From NCBI RefSeq assembly GCF_002234375.1, contig NZ_NMQV01000014.1, positions 164,009 to 228,008 of the forward strand: DNA of 64,000 bases. The letters run 5' to 3'. This DNA is from Pseudomonas fluvialis (lineage in GTDB: Bacteria; Pseudomonadota; Gammaproteobacteria; Pseudomonadales; Pseudomonadaceae). The position numbers and the translations under genes were made by a program. This document shows, one piece after another, positions 47,478 to 60,722 of the stretch (position 1 is the first letter of the stretch; every line of letters starts with the position of its first letter). The notes beneath the pieces are model-generated. The model did not search any database and had not been told where the DNA came from. It saw only the letters and a list, made by a program, of their open reading frames with translations.

Positions 47478-48296
47478 ATGACCCAGCTGTTCAAACTGGC
47501 CACCCTTGGCCTGTCGCTGGCCCTGGCGGGATGCCAGGCAGTCAATACCACCAGTGGCGGCGCCCTGGGCGTCGAACGCAAGCAATACATGTTCAGCATG
47601 CTGTCGACCGATGAGGTCAACCAGATGTATGCGCAGTCTTATCAGGATCTGGTGGGCAAGGCGCAGCAGCAGGGCAAGCTCGACACCAGTAGTGCAGATG
47701 CCAAGCGCTTGCAGCAGATTGCCAAACGGCTGATTGCCCAGGCTCCGCTGTTTCGCGCGGATGCTGCGCAGTGGGACTGGCAGGTCAGCCTGATCAAGAG
47801 TGATGACCTCAATGCCAACTGTGGTCCAGGTGGCAAGATCATGTTTTTTAGCGGGCTGATTACCCAGTTGCAGCTGACCGATGACGAGATTGCCGCGGTG
47901 ATGGGCCATGAAATTGCCCATGCCTTGCGTGAGCATGGCCGTGAGGCGATGTCTCGGGCGTATGGCGTGCAGATGGCTACCCAGCTGGGGTCGGCATTTG
48001 GCGTGGATGCCGGCAGCCTGCAGATGGCCAGCATGGGTGTCGAGTACCTGATGACGCTGCCCAATAGCCGCGGTAATGAGAATGAGGCCGACCTGATTGG
48101 TCTGGAGCTGGCGGCACGGGCGGGCTACAACCCGCAGGCGGCCATCAGCCTGTGGCAAAAGATGAGCAAGGCCGGAGGGGGCGCACCGCCGGAGTTCATG
48201 AGCACCCACCCGTCGTCGCAATCGCGGATTGCTTCGCTGCAAGCGGCGATCCCCAAGGTCATGCCGTTCTACCAGCAGGCCAGCGGTCGCCGCTGA
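47478..48296 (+). CDS. M48 family metallopeptidase lipoprotein
   Basis: A 272-residue lipoprotein with lipobox LALAGC (Cys at 19) and zinc-protease motif VMGHEIAHALREHGRE (HEXXH at about 150), plus the third-ligand segment NENEADLIGLELAARAGY. The HPSSQSR segment near the C-terminus is typical of the BepA/LoiP group, which degrade misassembled outer-membrane proteins. GAAGGAG precedes the ATG. Confidence 0.92.
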   Translation: MTQLFKLATLGLSLALAGCQAVNTTSGGALGVERKQYMFSMLSTDEVNQMYAQSYQDLVGKAQQQGKLDTSSADAKRLQQIAKRLIAQAPLFRADAAQWDWQVSLIKSDDLNANCGPGGKIMFFSGLITQLQLTDDEIAAVMGHEIAHALREHGREAMSRAYGVQMATQLGSAFGVDAGSLQMASMGVEYLMTLPNSRGNENEADLIGLELAARAGYNPQAAISLWQKMSKAGGGAPPEFMSTHPSSQSRIASLQAAIPKVMPFYQQASGRR

Positions 48297-48304
48297 GTTC
48301 ACCG

Positions 48305-48332
48305 ACGACGGCCGGTACACGCCGGTCGTCGT
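48305..48332. terminator. Possible convergent terminator hairpin after the M48 gene
   Basis: An 11-bp stem, ACGACGGCCGG / CCGGTCGTCGT (one G-T pair), sits between the two convergent stop codons. No T-run, so it may be only a 3'-end stabiliser. Confidence 0.4.
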
Positions 48333-48775
48333 CAGGGCAGGGCTTTTTCCGCGTAGGGCCGACTGTTCAGGCCGAGCTGGGCGCGGAAGCTTTCCATGTC
48401 GAACATGGTGCAGATTTCCTCGATCTCGCCGAGGCTGTTGAATGACCAGAAGGCCATGGCTGAGATGCTGATGATGCGGTCGCTCACCGGATAGCCCAGG
48501 GTCGGGCGGTCGATGCTGCCGATCAGTGTGCTCCAGGTCACCACCTTGCGGCCTTCGCCGATGCATTCCTCGACGATGACCTCCAGGCCGGGCATGCCTT
48601 CGCGGATGCGCGCGATCAGCTCGCAATAGCCTCGACTGTCCAGCGGATGGCCGACGAATGAGCTTTTGTAGAGAAAGTCGCGACTCTGTAGTTGCTCGGC
48701 AAGGGCCAGGCGCCCACGATTCCAGGTGAGGTCGATGTGCTGGCGCACACGACGTTTCAGATCATCCACTGACAT
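48332..48775 (-). CDS. SnoaL-like / nuclear transport factor 2 fold protein
   Basis: A 147-residue cytosolic protein with the NTF2-like pattern: helical N-terminus (DDLKRRVRQHIDLTWNRGRL), GHPLDSRGYCELIARIREGM, then beta strands VIVEECIGEGRKVVTWSTLI and ISISAMAFWSFNSLGEIEEI. SnoaL-like proteins include small cyclases, isomerases and scaffold proteins; no catalytic assignment is possible. AAGGA precedes the ATG by about nine bases. Confidence 0.8.
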   Translation of the reverse strand: MSVDDLKRRVRQHIDLTWNRGRLALAEQLQSRDFLYKSSFVGHPLDSRGYCELIARIREGMPGLEVIVEECIGEGRKVVTWSTLIGSIDRPTLGYPVSDRIISISAMAFWSFNSLGEIEEICTMFDMESFRAQLGLNSRPYAEKALP

Positions 48776-48863
48776 GGCACTGCATCCTTTGCGGGAAAAC
48801 CGCCGCTACTTTACCAGCAGCGGCGCTCTCGCCAATCCTGTCACGCTACGCCTGTGATCTGCA

Positions 48864-49439
48864 TCAACCCAGTTGCCAGGCCTGCCAGCCGGCGTACATT
48901 GCCAGCCCGGCGAAGGCGCAGGCAGCCAGGCGGCGAATCAGCGCCAGGGGCAGGCGTTCGGCCGCAAAGTTGCCGGCCAGCACTACCGGTACGTTGGCCA
49001 ACAGCATGCCGAGTGTCGTGCCCAGTACCACCAGGACGAAGTGCGGGTACTGGGCAGCCAGCATCACCGTGGCGACCTGGGTCTTGTCGCCCATTTCGGC
49101 GAGGAAGAACGCCACCAGCGTGGTCAGGAACGGGCCGTAGCGGTTGAGTGCCGGGCTGTCCTCGTCATCCAGTTTGTCCGGGATCAGTGTCCACAGCGCC
49201 ACGGCGGCGAAGCAGGCAGCCAGCACCCAGGCCAGGGTGGCGGCACTGAACAGGCTGGCTACCCAGTTGCCCAGGGCGCCGGCGGCAAAGTGGTTGGCCA
49301 GGGTGGCGACCACGATGCCCCAGATGATCGGCCAGGGCTGGCGAAAGCGCGCGGCGAGCAGCAGGGCCAGCAACTGGGTCTTGTCGCCGATTTCCGCGAG
49401 GGCAACGATGGCAGTGGGGATCAACAGGGATTCGAGCAT
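48864..49439 (-). CDS. TMEM165/GDT1 family transporter (UPF0016)
   Basis: A 191-residue inner-membrane protein with two inverted halves, each carrying the family motif E-x-G-D-K-T: ALAEIGDKTQLLALLLAARF near residue 15 and FFLAEMGDKTQVATVMLAAQ near 115. Six hydrophobic segments in all. Members export Mn2+ or Ca2+. The leader is a yybP-ykoY manganese riboswitch, which supports a role in Mn2+ efflux. The ATG complements 49437-49439; I reject a longer start that would run into the riboswitch. Confidence 0.93.
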   Translation of the reverse strand: MLESLLIPTAIVALAEIGDKTQLLALLLAARFRQPWPIIWGIVVATLANHFAAGALGNWVASLFSAATLAWVLAACFAAVALWTLIPDKLDDEDSPALNRYGPFLTTLVAFFLAEMGDKTQVATVMLAAQYPHFVLVVLGTTLGMLLANVPVVLAGNFAAERLPLALIRRLAACAFAGLAMYAGWQAWQLG

Positions 49440-49459
49440 GGGATTTTCCAGGGGCGGGT

Positions 49460-49650
49460 GACAATCGGCTATGACACGTCGCATCCGCCCGCCCCGGGCC
49501 GGATGTGCGTGTCATAGGTCTTGTCAAACCCGTGCGGGCCATTGCGGCACGGTGTCGCCTGCGCCATGGCCGGTTGGCCAAGTATGTTGACGCAGGCCCT
49601 GCAGCGGGCACGTGTGCCGTGCTGCGGGAGACTACTCCCCTAGGACGGCG
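49460..49650 (-). ncRNA. yybP-ykoY manganese riboswitch
   Basis: Read on the minus strand, this leader contains the conserved landmarks of the yybP-ykoY motif: GGGGAGTAG (complement of 49632-49640), an internal CGTCAACATACTTG element and the 3' GACAAGACCTATGACAC element (complement of about 49509-49525). An extended expression-platform hairpin follows, CTATGACACG pairing with CGTGTCATAG (49469-49478 and 49508-49517). It sits directly upstream of the GDT1 gene, as in other Mn2+ exporters, and probably turns it on when Mn2+ is high. The 5' and 3' limits are approximate. Confidence 0.85.
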
Positions 49651-49684
49651 GCGATTGTGCCGCAGTGCGGGCAGTCAGGCAAGT

Positions 49685-50686
49685 TCAAGGCCGACAGGCG
49701 CGGTAGATGCGGAAGCCGTCGGCCTCGGCGAGCGTCTGGCAGGGCCCCAGGTGGCTCTCGATCAGCGGCGGATAGCGCAGGAAGCTGTTGGCCACCAGGC
49801 GTAGCTCGCCGCCAGGCCGCAAGTGCTGGCGGGCTTCGCGGAGCAGCGTCTCACTGGCCTGGTAATGGGTGTGCACGCCGAGGTGAAAGGGCGGATTGCT
49901 GATGATGGCGGCCAGCTCGCGTGGCGCGGCATGAATGCCGTCGCCGGCAATCAGTTCGGCCTGCAGGTTGTTGGCCGCCAGGGTCAGCCGGCTGCTGGCC
50001 AGGGCAAAGGCGTCGACGTCGAGCAGCGTCACCCGGCTGTCGGGATAGCGCCGTTTCAGAAAGGCGCCGAGAATCCCCGCGCCACAGCCGAAGTCCAGCA
50101 GATGTCCAGCGGGCAGCAGGTGCAGGTGCTCCAGCAGCAGAGCCGTACCACGGTCCAGACGCCCGTGACTGAACACACCGGGCAGGCTGATCACCTGCAG
50201 CGGTGCGCCGTCGATATCCAGGGTAAACGGCTCGGCCAGGTCGTCGAGTACTGGCATGGCGGGTGCTTGGGTAATCTCGGCCAGCCACAACTGGCAGTGC
50301 CGGGCACTGTCCAGCTTGCGCGGTTGGCCGTAGGCAAGCAGACGCTTGCCGATGCGCTCGATACCGCCGCGCTTTTCGCCGACGACCAGCAGTTGCCCGC
50401 CATGTGGCAGGCTGGCCGCCAGGCAGTCGAGCAGGTAGTCGGCCAGGTCGCGCGCCTTGGGCAGGAACAGGACTGCGCTCTGCCAGGTCATGGCCGGAGG
50501 CGTGGTGGCGAAGCTGCAGCGGCCTGGGTAGTGCTGCTCCAGCCACTGCTGTTGTCCGGCATGCCAGCTCCAGCCGTGGGCCTGCGCGAGTTGCCCGAGC
50601 AGTTCGTCGGCAGGCAGCCCGGCCAGCAGCAGCGGGCCTTGCAGGTAGTCAACCTGGCGCAGCAGTACTTCACTTCGCGGATCCAT
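49685..50686 (-). CDS. rsmC: 16S rRNA (guanine1207-N2)-methyltransferase RsmC
   Basis: A 333-residue two-domain methyltransferase. The N-terminal half is a degenerate methyltransferase-like domain (about 1-150). The C-terminal catalytic domain has the SAM loop [15 protein letters not shown], the acidic [12 protein letters not shown] and the catalytic [12 protein letters not shown]. RsmC modifies G1207 of 16S rRNA in 30S subunits. The start ATG complements 50684-50686 with GGAGG just upstream. Confidence 0.9.
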   Translation of the reverse strand: MDPRSEVLLRQVDYLQGPLLLAGLPADELLGQLAQAHGWSWHAGQQQWLEQHYPGRCSFATTPPAMTWQSAVLFLPKARDLADYLLDCLAASLPHGGQLLVVGEKRGGIERIGKRLLAYGQPRKLDSARHCQLWLAEITQAPAMPVLDDLAEPFTLDIDGAPLQVISLPGVFSHGRLDRGTALLLEHLHLLPAGHLLDFGCGAGILGAFLKRRYPDSRVTLLDVDAFALASSRLTLAANNLQAELIAGDGIHAAPRELAAIISNPPFHLGVHTHYQASETLLREARQHLRPGGELRLVANSFLRYPPLIESHLGPCQTLAEADGFRIYRACRP

Positions 50687-50714
50687 GGGGCCTCCTGAAA
50701 AGCCGCGCAGTTTA

Positions 50715-51680
50715 TCAGTTGATCAGCCGGCAAGGCTGACCCTGCTGCCAGGCCAGGGCATTTTCCTGCAGCTGGGTGACGATGCGCTGGCGTGCCTCAC
50801 GGCTGCCCCAGGCATTGTGCGGGGTGATGATCAGCCGCGGGATATCACCGGCCAGCAGTGGGTTGCCCTGGCGGGGCGGTTCCTCGCTGAGCACGTCGCA
50901 AGCGGCGCCGCCGAGATGACCGCGGCGCAGCGCGTCGGCCAGCGCCTGTTCGTCGATCAGTCCGCCGCGGGCGGTGTTGATCAGCAGAGCCCCCGGCTTG
51001 AGGCGGGCCAGTTCGGCCGCACCGAGCAGATGGCGGGTCTGGGCGGTCAGCGGGCAATGCAGGCTCAGCGCGTCGACCTGCGGCAGCAGCCGTTCCAGCG
51101 GCAGGTGGCGGGGGCTGGCCGGACGACCGGGCAACTGCCCAAGCAGTACGCGCATGCCCAGCGCCTCGGCCAGGCGCGCCATGGCCTGGCCCAGTTCGCC
51201 GTAGCCGAGGATGCCCAGGGTCTTGCCGGCCAGTTCGACCATGGGGTAATCGAGCAGGCAGAACTGTTCGGCGCGCTGCCAGGCGCCGTCGGCCACCGCA
51301 CGCTGGTAGTCGGGCAGGCGTGCCGCCAGGGCAAGCAGCAGCATCAGGCTGTGCTGGGCCACCGAGGCGGTGCCGTAGCCCTGGCAATTGCACACGGCAA
51401 TGCCGCGTGCCCGTGCGGCGGCCAGGTCGACATTGTTGCTGCCGGTGGCCGCCAGGAGGATCAGACGCAGCTGCGGGCAGGCCGCCATGATGGCCTCATC
51501 CACCACCACCTTGTTGATGATGGCCACCTGGGCACCCTGCAGGCGGGTAATGACCTGTGCCGGGCTGCTCTGCGGATACAGGTCGAGACGCTGAAAGGCC
51601 TGCTGCAGCGGCGTGATATCGAGATCGCCGCGATCCAGCGAAGCGTGGTCGAGAAAGACCGCCTGCAGGCTGTTTTGCAT
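50715..51680 (-). CDS. hprA: D-2-hydroxyacid dehydrogenase (glycerate/hydroxypyruvate reductase type)
   Basis: A 321-residue NAD(P)H-dependent enzyme. The nucleotide-binding loop is [20 protein letters not shown], and the catalytic Arg, Glu and His lie in [22 protein letters not shown] and ITPHNAWGS. The subgroup, with [13 protein letters not shown] upstream, matches HprA, which reduces hydroxypyruvate to glycerate. Co-directional with rsmC, 28 bp upstream of it. Confidence 0.88.
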   Translation of the reverse strand: MQNSLQAVFLDHASLDRGDLDITPLQQAFQRLDLYPQSSPAQVITRLQGAQVAIINKVVVDEAIMAACPQLRLILLAATGSNNVDLAAARARGIAVCNCQGYGTASVAQHSLMLLLALAARLPDYQRAVADGAWQRAEQFCLLDYPMVELAGKTLGILGYGELGQAMARLAEALGMRVLLGQLPGRPASPRHLPLERLLPQVDALSLHCPLTAQTRHLLGAAELARLKPGALLINTARGGLIDEQALADALRRGHLGGAACDVLSEEPPRQGNPLLAGDIPRLIITPHNAWGSREARQRIVTQLQENALAWQQGQPCRLIN

Positions 51681-51755
51681 GGACTGTACCTTTGCGCATC
51701 GGATAGGAGGGCATACAGTAGCCGCTCATTGTGTGGCGGGTCAGGAGTCGGATGC

Positions 51756-52376
51756 ATGTATTGGACAGAATTTGCCACCGTGGCCTTGGTGCATCTGCTG
51801 GCGGTGGCCAGTCCCGGGCCGGATTTTGCGGTGGTGGTGCGTGAAAGCGTGGCTCACGGGCGGCGCGCCGGAACCCTGTGCGCGCTGGGCGTGGGTTGCG
51901 GCATCTTCGTGCATGTTGGCTATTCGCTGTTGGGGATTGGTCTGCTGGTCGCCCAGTCGGTGTGGCTGTTCAATGTGCTCAAGTGGCTGGCGGCCGGCTA
52001 TCTGATCTATATCGGCTACAAGGCGCTGCGCGCCCGTCCGGCGGCCTTGCCGGAGATGCCCCAGTCCGCCGGGCGTTCCGCGCGTGGGGCGTTTGTCGCC
52101 GGGCTGGTGACCAATGGTCTGAACCCCAAGGCCACGTTGTTTTTTCTCTCGCTGTTCACGGTGGTGATCAACCCGCAGACGCCGCTGTCGGTGCAGGCTG
52201 GCTATGGGCTGTACCTGGCGTTGGCCACGGCCTTGTGGTTCTGTCTGGTGGCGGGCCTGTTTGGCCAGGCTCGGGTGCGCGCCGGTTTTGCCCGGCTGGG
52301 GCACTGGTTCGACCGGCTGATGGGCGGCGTGCTGATTGCCCTGGGGCTGCGCCTGGCGGTCAGTGAACTGCGCTGA
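51756..52376 (+). CDS. LysE/RhtB family amino acid exporter
   Basis: A 206-residue inner-membrane protein with about six helices and the family N-terminus LVHLLAVASPGPDFAVVV; the mid-segment GLVTNGLNPKATLFFLSLF is the other hallmark (NPK). It probably exports a small amino acid such as homoserine, threonine or lysine; the substrate is not predictable. AGGAG lies nine bases upstream of the ATG. A neighbouring ATG four bases earlier is out of frame. Confidence 0.9.
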   Translation: MYWTEFATVALVHLLAVASPGPDFAVVVRESVAHGRRAGTLCALGVGCGIFVHVGYSLLGIGLLVAQSVWLFNVLKWLAAGYLIYIGYKALRARPAALPEMPQSAGRSARGAFVAGLVTNGLNPKATLFFLSLFTVVINPQTPLSVQAGYGLYLALATALWFCLVAGLFGQARVRAGFARLGHWFDRLMGGVLIALGLRLAVSELR

Positions 52377-52391
52377 GTGCTGGCCTTAATG

Positions 52392-52420
52392 CACAAGCCC
52401 GCCGGATCGGCGGGCTTGTG
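52392..52420. terminator. Convergent terminator hairpin between lysE-like and SDR genes
   Basis: A 12-bp perfect stem, CACAAGCCCGCC / GGCGGGCTTGTG, with a five-base loop, between two convergent stops. The T-run is weak. Confidence 0.7.
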
Positions 52421-52439
52421 TTGGCGGGGCAGGGCGCTG

Positions 52440-53198
52440 TTACAGGCGCAGGCCGCCATCCAGTTCCAGTACGCGACCGGTGTAGTAGTCGTTTTCCAGA
52501 ATGTAGGCCACCGAGTGGGCGATCTCGGCCGGCTTGCCCATGCGGCGCAGCGGGATGCCAGCGGTCATTTTTTCCAGGGCTTCCGGCTTCATGCTGCCGG
52601 TCATCTCGGTTTCGATGAAGCCCGGAGCCACACCGGCGACGCGGATACCGTAGCGTGCCAGCTCCTTGGCCCAGACCACGGTGTCGGCCGCTACGCCGGC
52701 CTTGGCCGCGGAGTAGTTGGCCTGGCCCATGTTGCCGGCGCGGGAGATCGAGGAAATGTTGATGATCGCGCCGGTGTTCTTCAGTTCGATCATCTTCGCC
52801 GCCACTTCGCGGGTGCAGAGGAACACGCCGGTCAGGTTGACGTCGATCACCGACTGCCACTGGGCCAGGCTCATCTTGCTGATTTCACCGTCCTTGACCT
52901 TGATGGTCAGGCCGTCGCGCAGGATACCGGCGTTGTTGACCAGGCCGTGGATGGCACCGAAGTCGGCAGCGACCTGGGCAACCATGTGGGTCACCTGCTC
53001 TTCGTTGGCCACGTTGCACAGGTAGGCGCGGGCGTCACCACCGGCGGCCTTGCAGGCAGCCACGGCTTCGTCCAGCTTCTCCTGGTTGAGGTCGACCAGC
53101 GCCAGTTTGGCACCCTTGGCCGCCAGGTATTCCCCCATGGCGCGCCCCAGACCCTGGCAGCCGCCGGTGATGATGATGACTTTATCTTGCAGTTGCAT
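52440..53198 (-). CDS. Short-chain dehydrogenase/reductase (FabG-like)
   Basis: A 252-residue NAD(P)-binding Rossmann enzyme. The cofactor motif is [18 protein letters not shown], the NNAG motif is [12 protein letters not shown], and the active-site Ser-Tyr-Lys set lies in [23 protein letters not shown] in [10 protein letters not shown] suggests NAD preference. Its FabG-like body with a C-terminal [15 protein letters not shown] ending points to a 3-oxoacyl or 3-hydroxyacyl reductase. It sits just before fxsA-groE, as I recall for P. aeruginosa. Confidence 0.9.
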   Translation of the reverse strand: MQLQDKVIIITGGCQGLGRAMGEYLAAKGAKLALVDLNQEKLDEAVAACKAAGGDARAYLCNVANEEQVTHMVAQVAADFGAIHGLVNNAGILRDGLTIKVKDGEISKMSLAQWQSVIDVNLTGVFLCTREVAAKMIELKNTGAIINISSISRAGNMGQANYSAAKAGVAADTVVWAKELARYGIRVAGVAPGFIETEMTGSMKPEALEKMTAGIPLRRMGKPAEIAHSVAYILENDYYTGRVLELDGGLRL

Positions 53199-53439
53199 GT
53201 GGTAATCCCCCGAGTACAGCATTGGTTTCAGCCTTGTCGGTGTCCGCTGGAGCGGCTTCTGGGCAAGGCACGGGCTAGGTGAGCGTCAGGTGCGCAAGCA
53301 TGCCCGAGAAATGCCCCTGACGGAATCCCGCAGTGTTCCTGCGGTTGTTGGTGCCGCGTGATGCCGGCTGTCGCTTGCTTGCTTGATATTGGCCAGTCGC
53401 GCCCTCATGTAATGCGCAGACCACAAGGGAACATTCTCG

Positions 53440-53898
53440 ATGCGAAGTGCGCTGTTCATGTTGTTGCTGCTGCCGGTGCTGGAACTGGCGCTGTTGATTC
53501 AGGTGGGCAGTGCCATTGGCGTATTGCCGACCCTCGGTTTGATTATCCTCAGCGCCGTGCTGGGCATCCTGTTGTTGCGGGTAGCCGGTCTGGCCACGGC
53601 CTGGCGTGCCCGTGAGCGTCTGGCACGTGGTGAGTTGCCGGAGCGGGAAATGTTCGATGGCCTGTTGCTGGCGCTGGGCGGACTGCTCCTGCTGTTGCCG
53701 GGTTTCATCAGTGACCTCTTCGGGCTGCTCTGCGTGCTGCCATTTAGCCGCCATCTGCTACTGGGCCGCTTGCAGCGTCAGCAACAGGAACAGGCGGCCC
53801 GGCAGCGTGCCTTCGCCGATGACCTGGCCGGCGCGCGGGATGCTTCGGCGCAGCGTCCGCAGGTCATCGAGGGCGAATACCAGCGCCGCGATTCGTGA
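53440..53898 (+). CDS. fxsA: FxsA family membrane protein
   Basis: A 152-residue small membrane protein with hydrophobic segments at 3-22, 24-47 and 75-100. The start LFMLLLLPVLELALLIQVGS and the EREMFDGLLLALGGLLLLLPGF segment are typical of FxsA. The C-terminal tail is charged and cytoplasmic. In E. coli FxsA affects phage F exclusion. It sits immediately upstream of groESL, a conserved pairing. Confidence 0.9.
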   Translation: MRSALFMLLLLPVLELALLIQVGSAIGVLPTLGLIILSAVLGILLLRVAGLATAWRARERLARGELPEREMFDGLLLALGGLLLLLPGFISDLFGLLCVLPFSRHLLLGRLQRQQQEQAARQRAFADDLAGARDASAQRPQVIEGEYQRRDS

Positions 53899-53915
53899 TT
53901 TTTTTCTGCCGGGCC

Positions 53916-53944
53916 CTTGAAATGTATTTCCCCGCCCGCATCTA
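53916..53944 (+). promoter_or_regulatory. Sigma-32 heat-shock promoter of groESL
   Basis: CTTGAAA (53916-53922) at -35 and CCCGCATCT (53935-53943) at -10, 12 bp apart, close to the CTTGAAA-N(12-14)-CCCCATnT consensus. It lies about 140 bp before groES. Confidence 0.75.
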
Positions 53945-54086
53945 GCTGTCACCGCCAGGTGGCTGATCACCTGGCAAGGTTGATTCCGGCGATGGGTGTA
54001 GCCCGTCGCCACCGGCAGCGCCGGTATTTACTAACCCGCCGATGCACGCATCGGCCGTAGCAACAACCTCCAAGGAGAGATCGACA

Positions 54087-54380
54087 ATGAAGCTTCGTCC
54101 TCTGCATGACCGCGTCGTAATCCGTCGCAGCGAAGAAGAGACCAAAACCGCTGGCGGCATCGTGCTGCCGGGCTCGGCTGCCGAGAAGCCGAACCAGGGT
54201 GAAGTCGTCGCCGTCGGTACCGGCAAAGTCCTGGACAACGGCGAAGTCCGCCCGCTGGCCGTGAAGGTCGGTGACAAAGTGGTGTTCGGCCCGTACAGCG
54301 GCAGCAACACCATCAAGGTTGATGGCGAAGACCTGCTGGTCATGGGCGAGAGCGAGATCCTCGCTGTCCTGGAAGCCTAA
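54087..54380 (+). CDS. groES: Co-chaperonin GroES
   Basis: A 97-residue heptameric lid of the GroEL chamber. [20 protein letters not shown] and the mobile loop [18 protein letters not shown] are diagnostic, as is the tail SEILAVLEA. The ATG has AAGGAG upstream. Operon with groEL, 53 bp apart. Confidence 0.97.
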   Translation: MKLRPLHDRVVIRRSEEETKTAGGIVLPGSAAEKPNQGEVVAVGTGKVLDNGEVRPLAVKVGDKVVFGPYSGSNTIKVDGEDLLVMGESEILAVLEA

Positions 54381-54409
54381 GCGCCTTCCCACTCCGTTTG
54401 CTGATTTAA

Positions 54410-58872
<4,463 letters not shown>

Positions 58873-58921
58873 ATTCGCCCCACCCGTACCGGGCCGTACA
58901 GGCCCGGTAACGCAATACCCG

Positions 58922-58955
58922 ACACCCCGCGCAGGTTGCCTGCGCGGGGTGTTTT
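58922..58955 (+). terminator. groEL terminator in the 3' exon, downstream of the intron
   Basis: ACACCCCGCGCAGG / CCTGCGCGGGGTGT with a TTG loop and T-run, about 50 bp after the intron. A second 8-bp hairpin, ACCGGGCC / GGCCCGGT, precedes it (58888-58908). Together they fit the original 3' UTR of groEL. Confidence 0.88.
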
Positions 58956-59044
58956 CATTGCGGCTCATGTGTTGCAACAACGCATGGCTGTGCGTCAGCT
59001 AGCAGCAGGCGTTAAGGTACCTCAGGGCTGTCGTGGAGGAGCGC

Positions 59045-59854
59045 ATGTTGACCCTCAATCTCGGGCCGTTGGTGTTGGGCCTGGCTCATCTGTGTCTGTT
59101 GGCCAGCCTGCTGCTGGCGAGTCTGGTCGGTGCGTGGCTGGGGCGCAAACGGGGTGGCAATCCCGAGGCGCAGCTTTTCCTGCTATTTCTCTTGGCGCTG
59201 CTGGGCGCCCGTCTGGCCTTTGTCCTGGAGTACGCGAGCCTGTACGCGGCGCAGCCCTGGAAAATCATCGACCTGCGTGATGGTGGGTTTACTGCCTGGG
59301 CAGGTATCGGCCTGGCCCTGCCTGTGGCAGGGCTACTGGCTTGGCGCACCCCACGCCTGCGTGTGGCCTTGCTGGCCGGACTGGGCGTGGGGCTGCTGAG
59401 TTGGGCTGCTGGGCACTGGCTATTGGATAGGCAGGCTGCTGCTCAGTCCTTGCCTGCGCTGACCCTGCAGGACCTGCATGGTAAGCCGCAGAGACTTGCC
59501 GACTACCGGGGGCAGCCCCTGGTGGTCAACCTGTGGGCCAGTTGGTGCCCGCCCTGCCGGCGCGAGATGCCGGTGCTGCAACAGGCGCATATCACGGCGT
59601 CGCAGGTGCGTTTTGTGCTGGTCAACCAGGGTGAGTTGCCTGAGGTGGTCAGACGTTTTATCGAGGAGGCCGGCTTGCAGTCACTGCCCGTGCTGTTGGA
59701 TCCGGCTGGACAGCTGGGTGGGCAGGTCGGTTCGCGGATGCTGCCGACCACCCTGTTCTACGATAGGCACGGCCAACTACGCGCCAGCCACCTGGGCGAG
59801 CTGTCTGCGGCTAGCTTGTCGCACTGGCTGGAGCAGATCGAGGCGTCACCTTGA
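59045..59854 (+). CDS. TlpA-like thioredoxin-fold protein with N-terminal multi-pass membrane domain
   Basis: A 269-residue protein. The first 130 residues have several membrane helices ([37 protein letters not shown]) resembling the Lgt-like N-terminus of some TlpA/DsbE proteins. The C-terminal periplasmic domain (about 135-269) is thioredoxin-like with the redox pair CPPC in [16 protein letters not shown] and cis-Pro in [12 protein letters not shown]. It probably provides reducing or oxidising equivalents in the periplasm, perhaps for cytochrome c or outer-membrane protein maturation. The ATG is preceded by GGAGGA at four-base spacing; a GTG 12 bases upstream is less likely. Confidence 0.85.
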   Translation: MLTLNLGPLVLGLAHLCLLASLLLASLVGAWLGRKRGGNPEAQLFLLFLLALLGARLAFVLEYASLYAAQPWKIIDLRDGGFTAWAGIGLALPVAGLLAWRTPRLRVALLAGLGVGLLSWAAGHWLLDRQAAAQSLPALTLQDLHGKPQRLADYRGQPLVVNLWASWCPPCRREMPVLQQAHITASQVRFVLVNQGELPEVVRRFIEEAGLQSLPVLLDPAGQLGGQVGSRMLPTTLFYDRHGQLRASHLGELSAASLSHWLEQIEASP

Positions 59855-59869
59855 TATCAGGAAACACTT

Positions 59870-60029
59870 GGCTGTGCTCAGACAGGTCTTCGGCATTGAA
59901 GTCACGCACCTGGAAACTGCTAACTTCGACGCCGCGCTGCTGCAGCCAGTGTGTGGCGCGCTGCAGCAGGATATGGCTGCGTGACTTCAGGCTCGGGCTG
60001 CCGCCCAGGGATACGACCAGCCTCTTCAG
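59870..60029 (-). pseudogene. ssuE: Decayed ssuE fragment (FMN reductase N-terminus)
   Basis: Minus-strand translation gives [20 protein letters not shown] followed by [20 protein letters not shown], closely resembling the first ~50 residues of SsuE, the NADPH:FMN reductase of the alkanesulfonate system. The expected ATG is replaced by AAG, and similarity stops about residue 55, running into the neighbouring tlpA-like gene. It lies just downstream of lsfA, where pseudomonads I know carry the sulfonate (ssu) genes. A remnant after deletion of the ssu operon is the simplest reading. Confidence 0.7.
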
Positions 60030-60032
60030 TCC

Positions 60033-60671
60033 TCAGTGGTTGGGTTGCGGGGTCAGGCGCAGGTAGGGTTTGACGGCGCGATAGCCTTTGGGGAAGCGCT
60101 GCTTGATCTCCTCTTCATCGTTGAGCGACGGCACGATCACCACCTCATCACCGTCCTGCCAGTTGGCCGGGGTGGCGACCTTGTGGCTGTCGGTCAGCTG
60201 CAGCGAATCGATCACCCGCAGGATCTCGTGGAAATTGCGTCCGGTGCTGGCCGGGTAGGTAATGATCAGGCGTACTTTCTTGTGTGGGTCGATGATGAAC
60301 AGCGAGCGCACTGTGAGGGTGTCACTGGCGTTCGGGTGGATCAGGTCGTACAGGCCGGAAACCTTGCGGTCGGCATCGGCGAGGATCGGGAAGTTGACCT
60401 GGGTCTGCTGGGTTTCGTTGATGTCGTCGATCCAGCGCAGGTGTGAATCCACCGGATCAACCGACAGGGCAATGGCCTTGACGCCGCGCTCGGCGAATTG
60501 CTCGTGCAGCTTGGCGGTAAAGCCCAGTTCGGTGGTGCATACCAGGGTGAAGTGGGCCGGGTGGGAGAACAGCACTCCCCAGCTATGGCCCAGCCATTCG
60601 TGGAAGCGAATGCGACCGGCAGTGGAGTCCTGTTCAAAGTCGGGGGCGATGTCGCCGAGGCGGATGGTCAT
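60033..60671 (-). CDS. lsfA: 1-Cys peroxiredoxin LsfA (Prx6 family)
   Basis: A 212-residue peroxidase reducing H2O2 and organic peroxides. The peroxidatic cysteine is C45 in SHPAHFTLVCTTELGFTAKL (the usual D and P of HPxDFTPVCTTE are H and L here). The C-terminal VATPANWQDGDEVVIVPSL is the Prx6 signature. In Pseudomonas, lsfA is induced by sulfate limitation and lies near ssu genes, consistent with the ssuE remnant next door. AAGGAG precedes the ATG. Confidence 0.93.
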   Translation of the reverse strand: MTIRLGDIAPDFEQDSTAGRIRFHEWLGHSWGVLFSHPAHFTLVCTTELGFTAKLHEQFAERGVKAIALSVDPVDSHLRWIDDINETQQTQVNFPILADADRKVSGLYDLIHPNASDTLTVRSLFIIDPHKKVRLIITYPASTGRNFHEILRVIDSLQLTDSHKVATPANWQDGDEVVIVPSLNDEEEIKQRFPKGYRAVKPYLRLTPQPNH

Positions 60672-60722
60672 GCGTGTGCTCCTTGAGTGAGTTGTGCTCT
60701 GCTGACGGATAACGCGGTTCTG

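Noticed and set aside
53199..53439. Possible small gene between the SDR gene and fxsA
   Set aside because: Frames are short and lack a ribosome binding site; the region probably only holds promoters.
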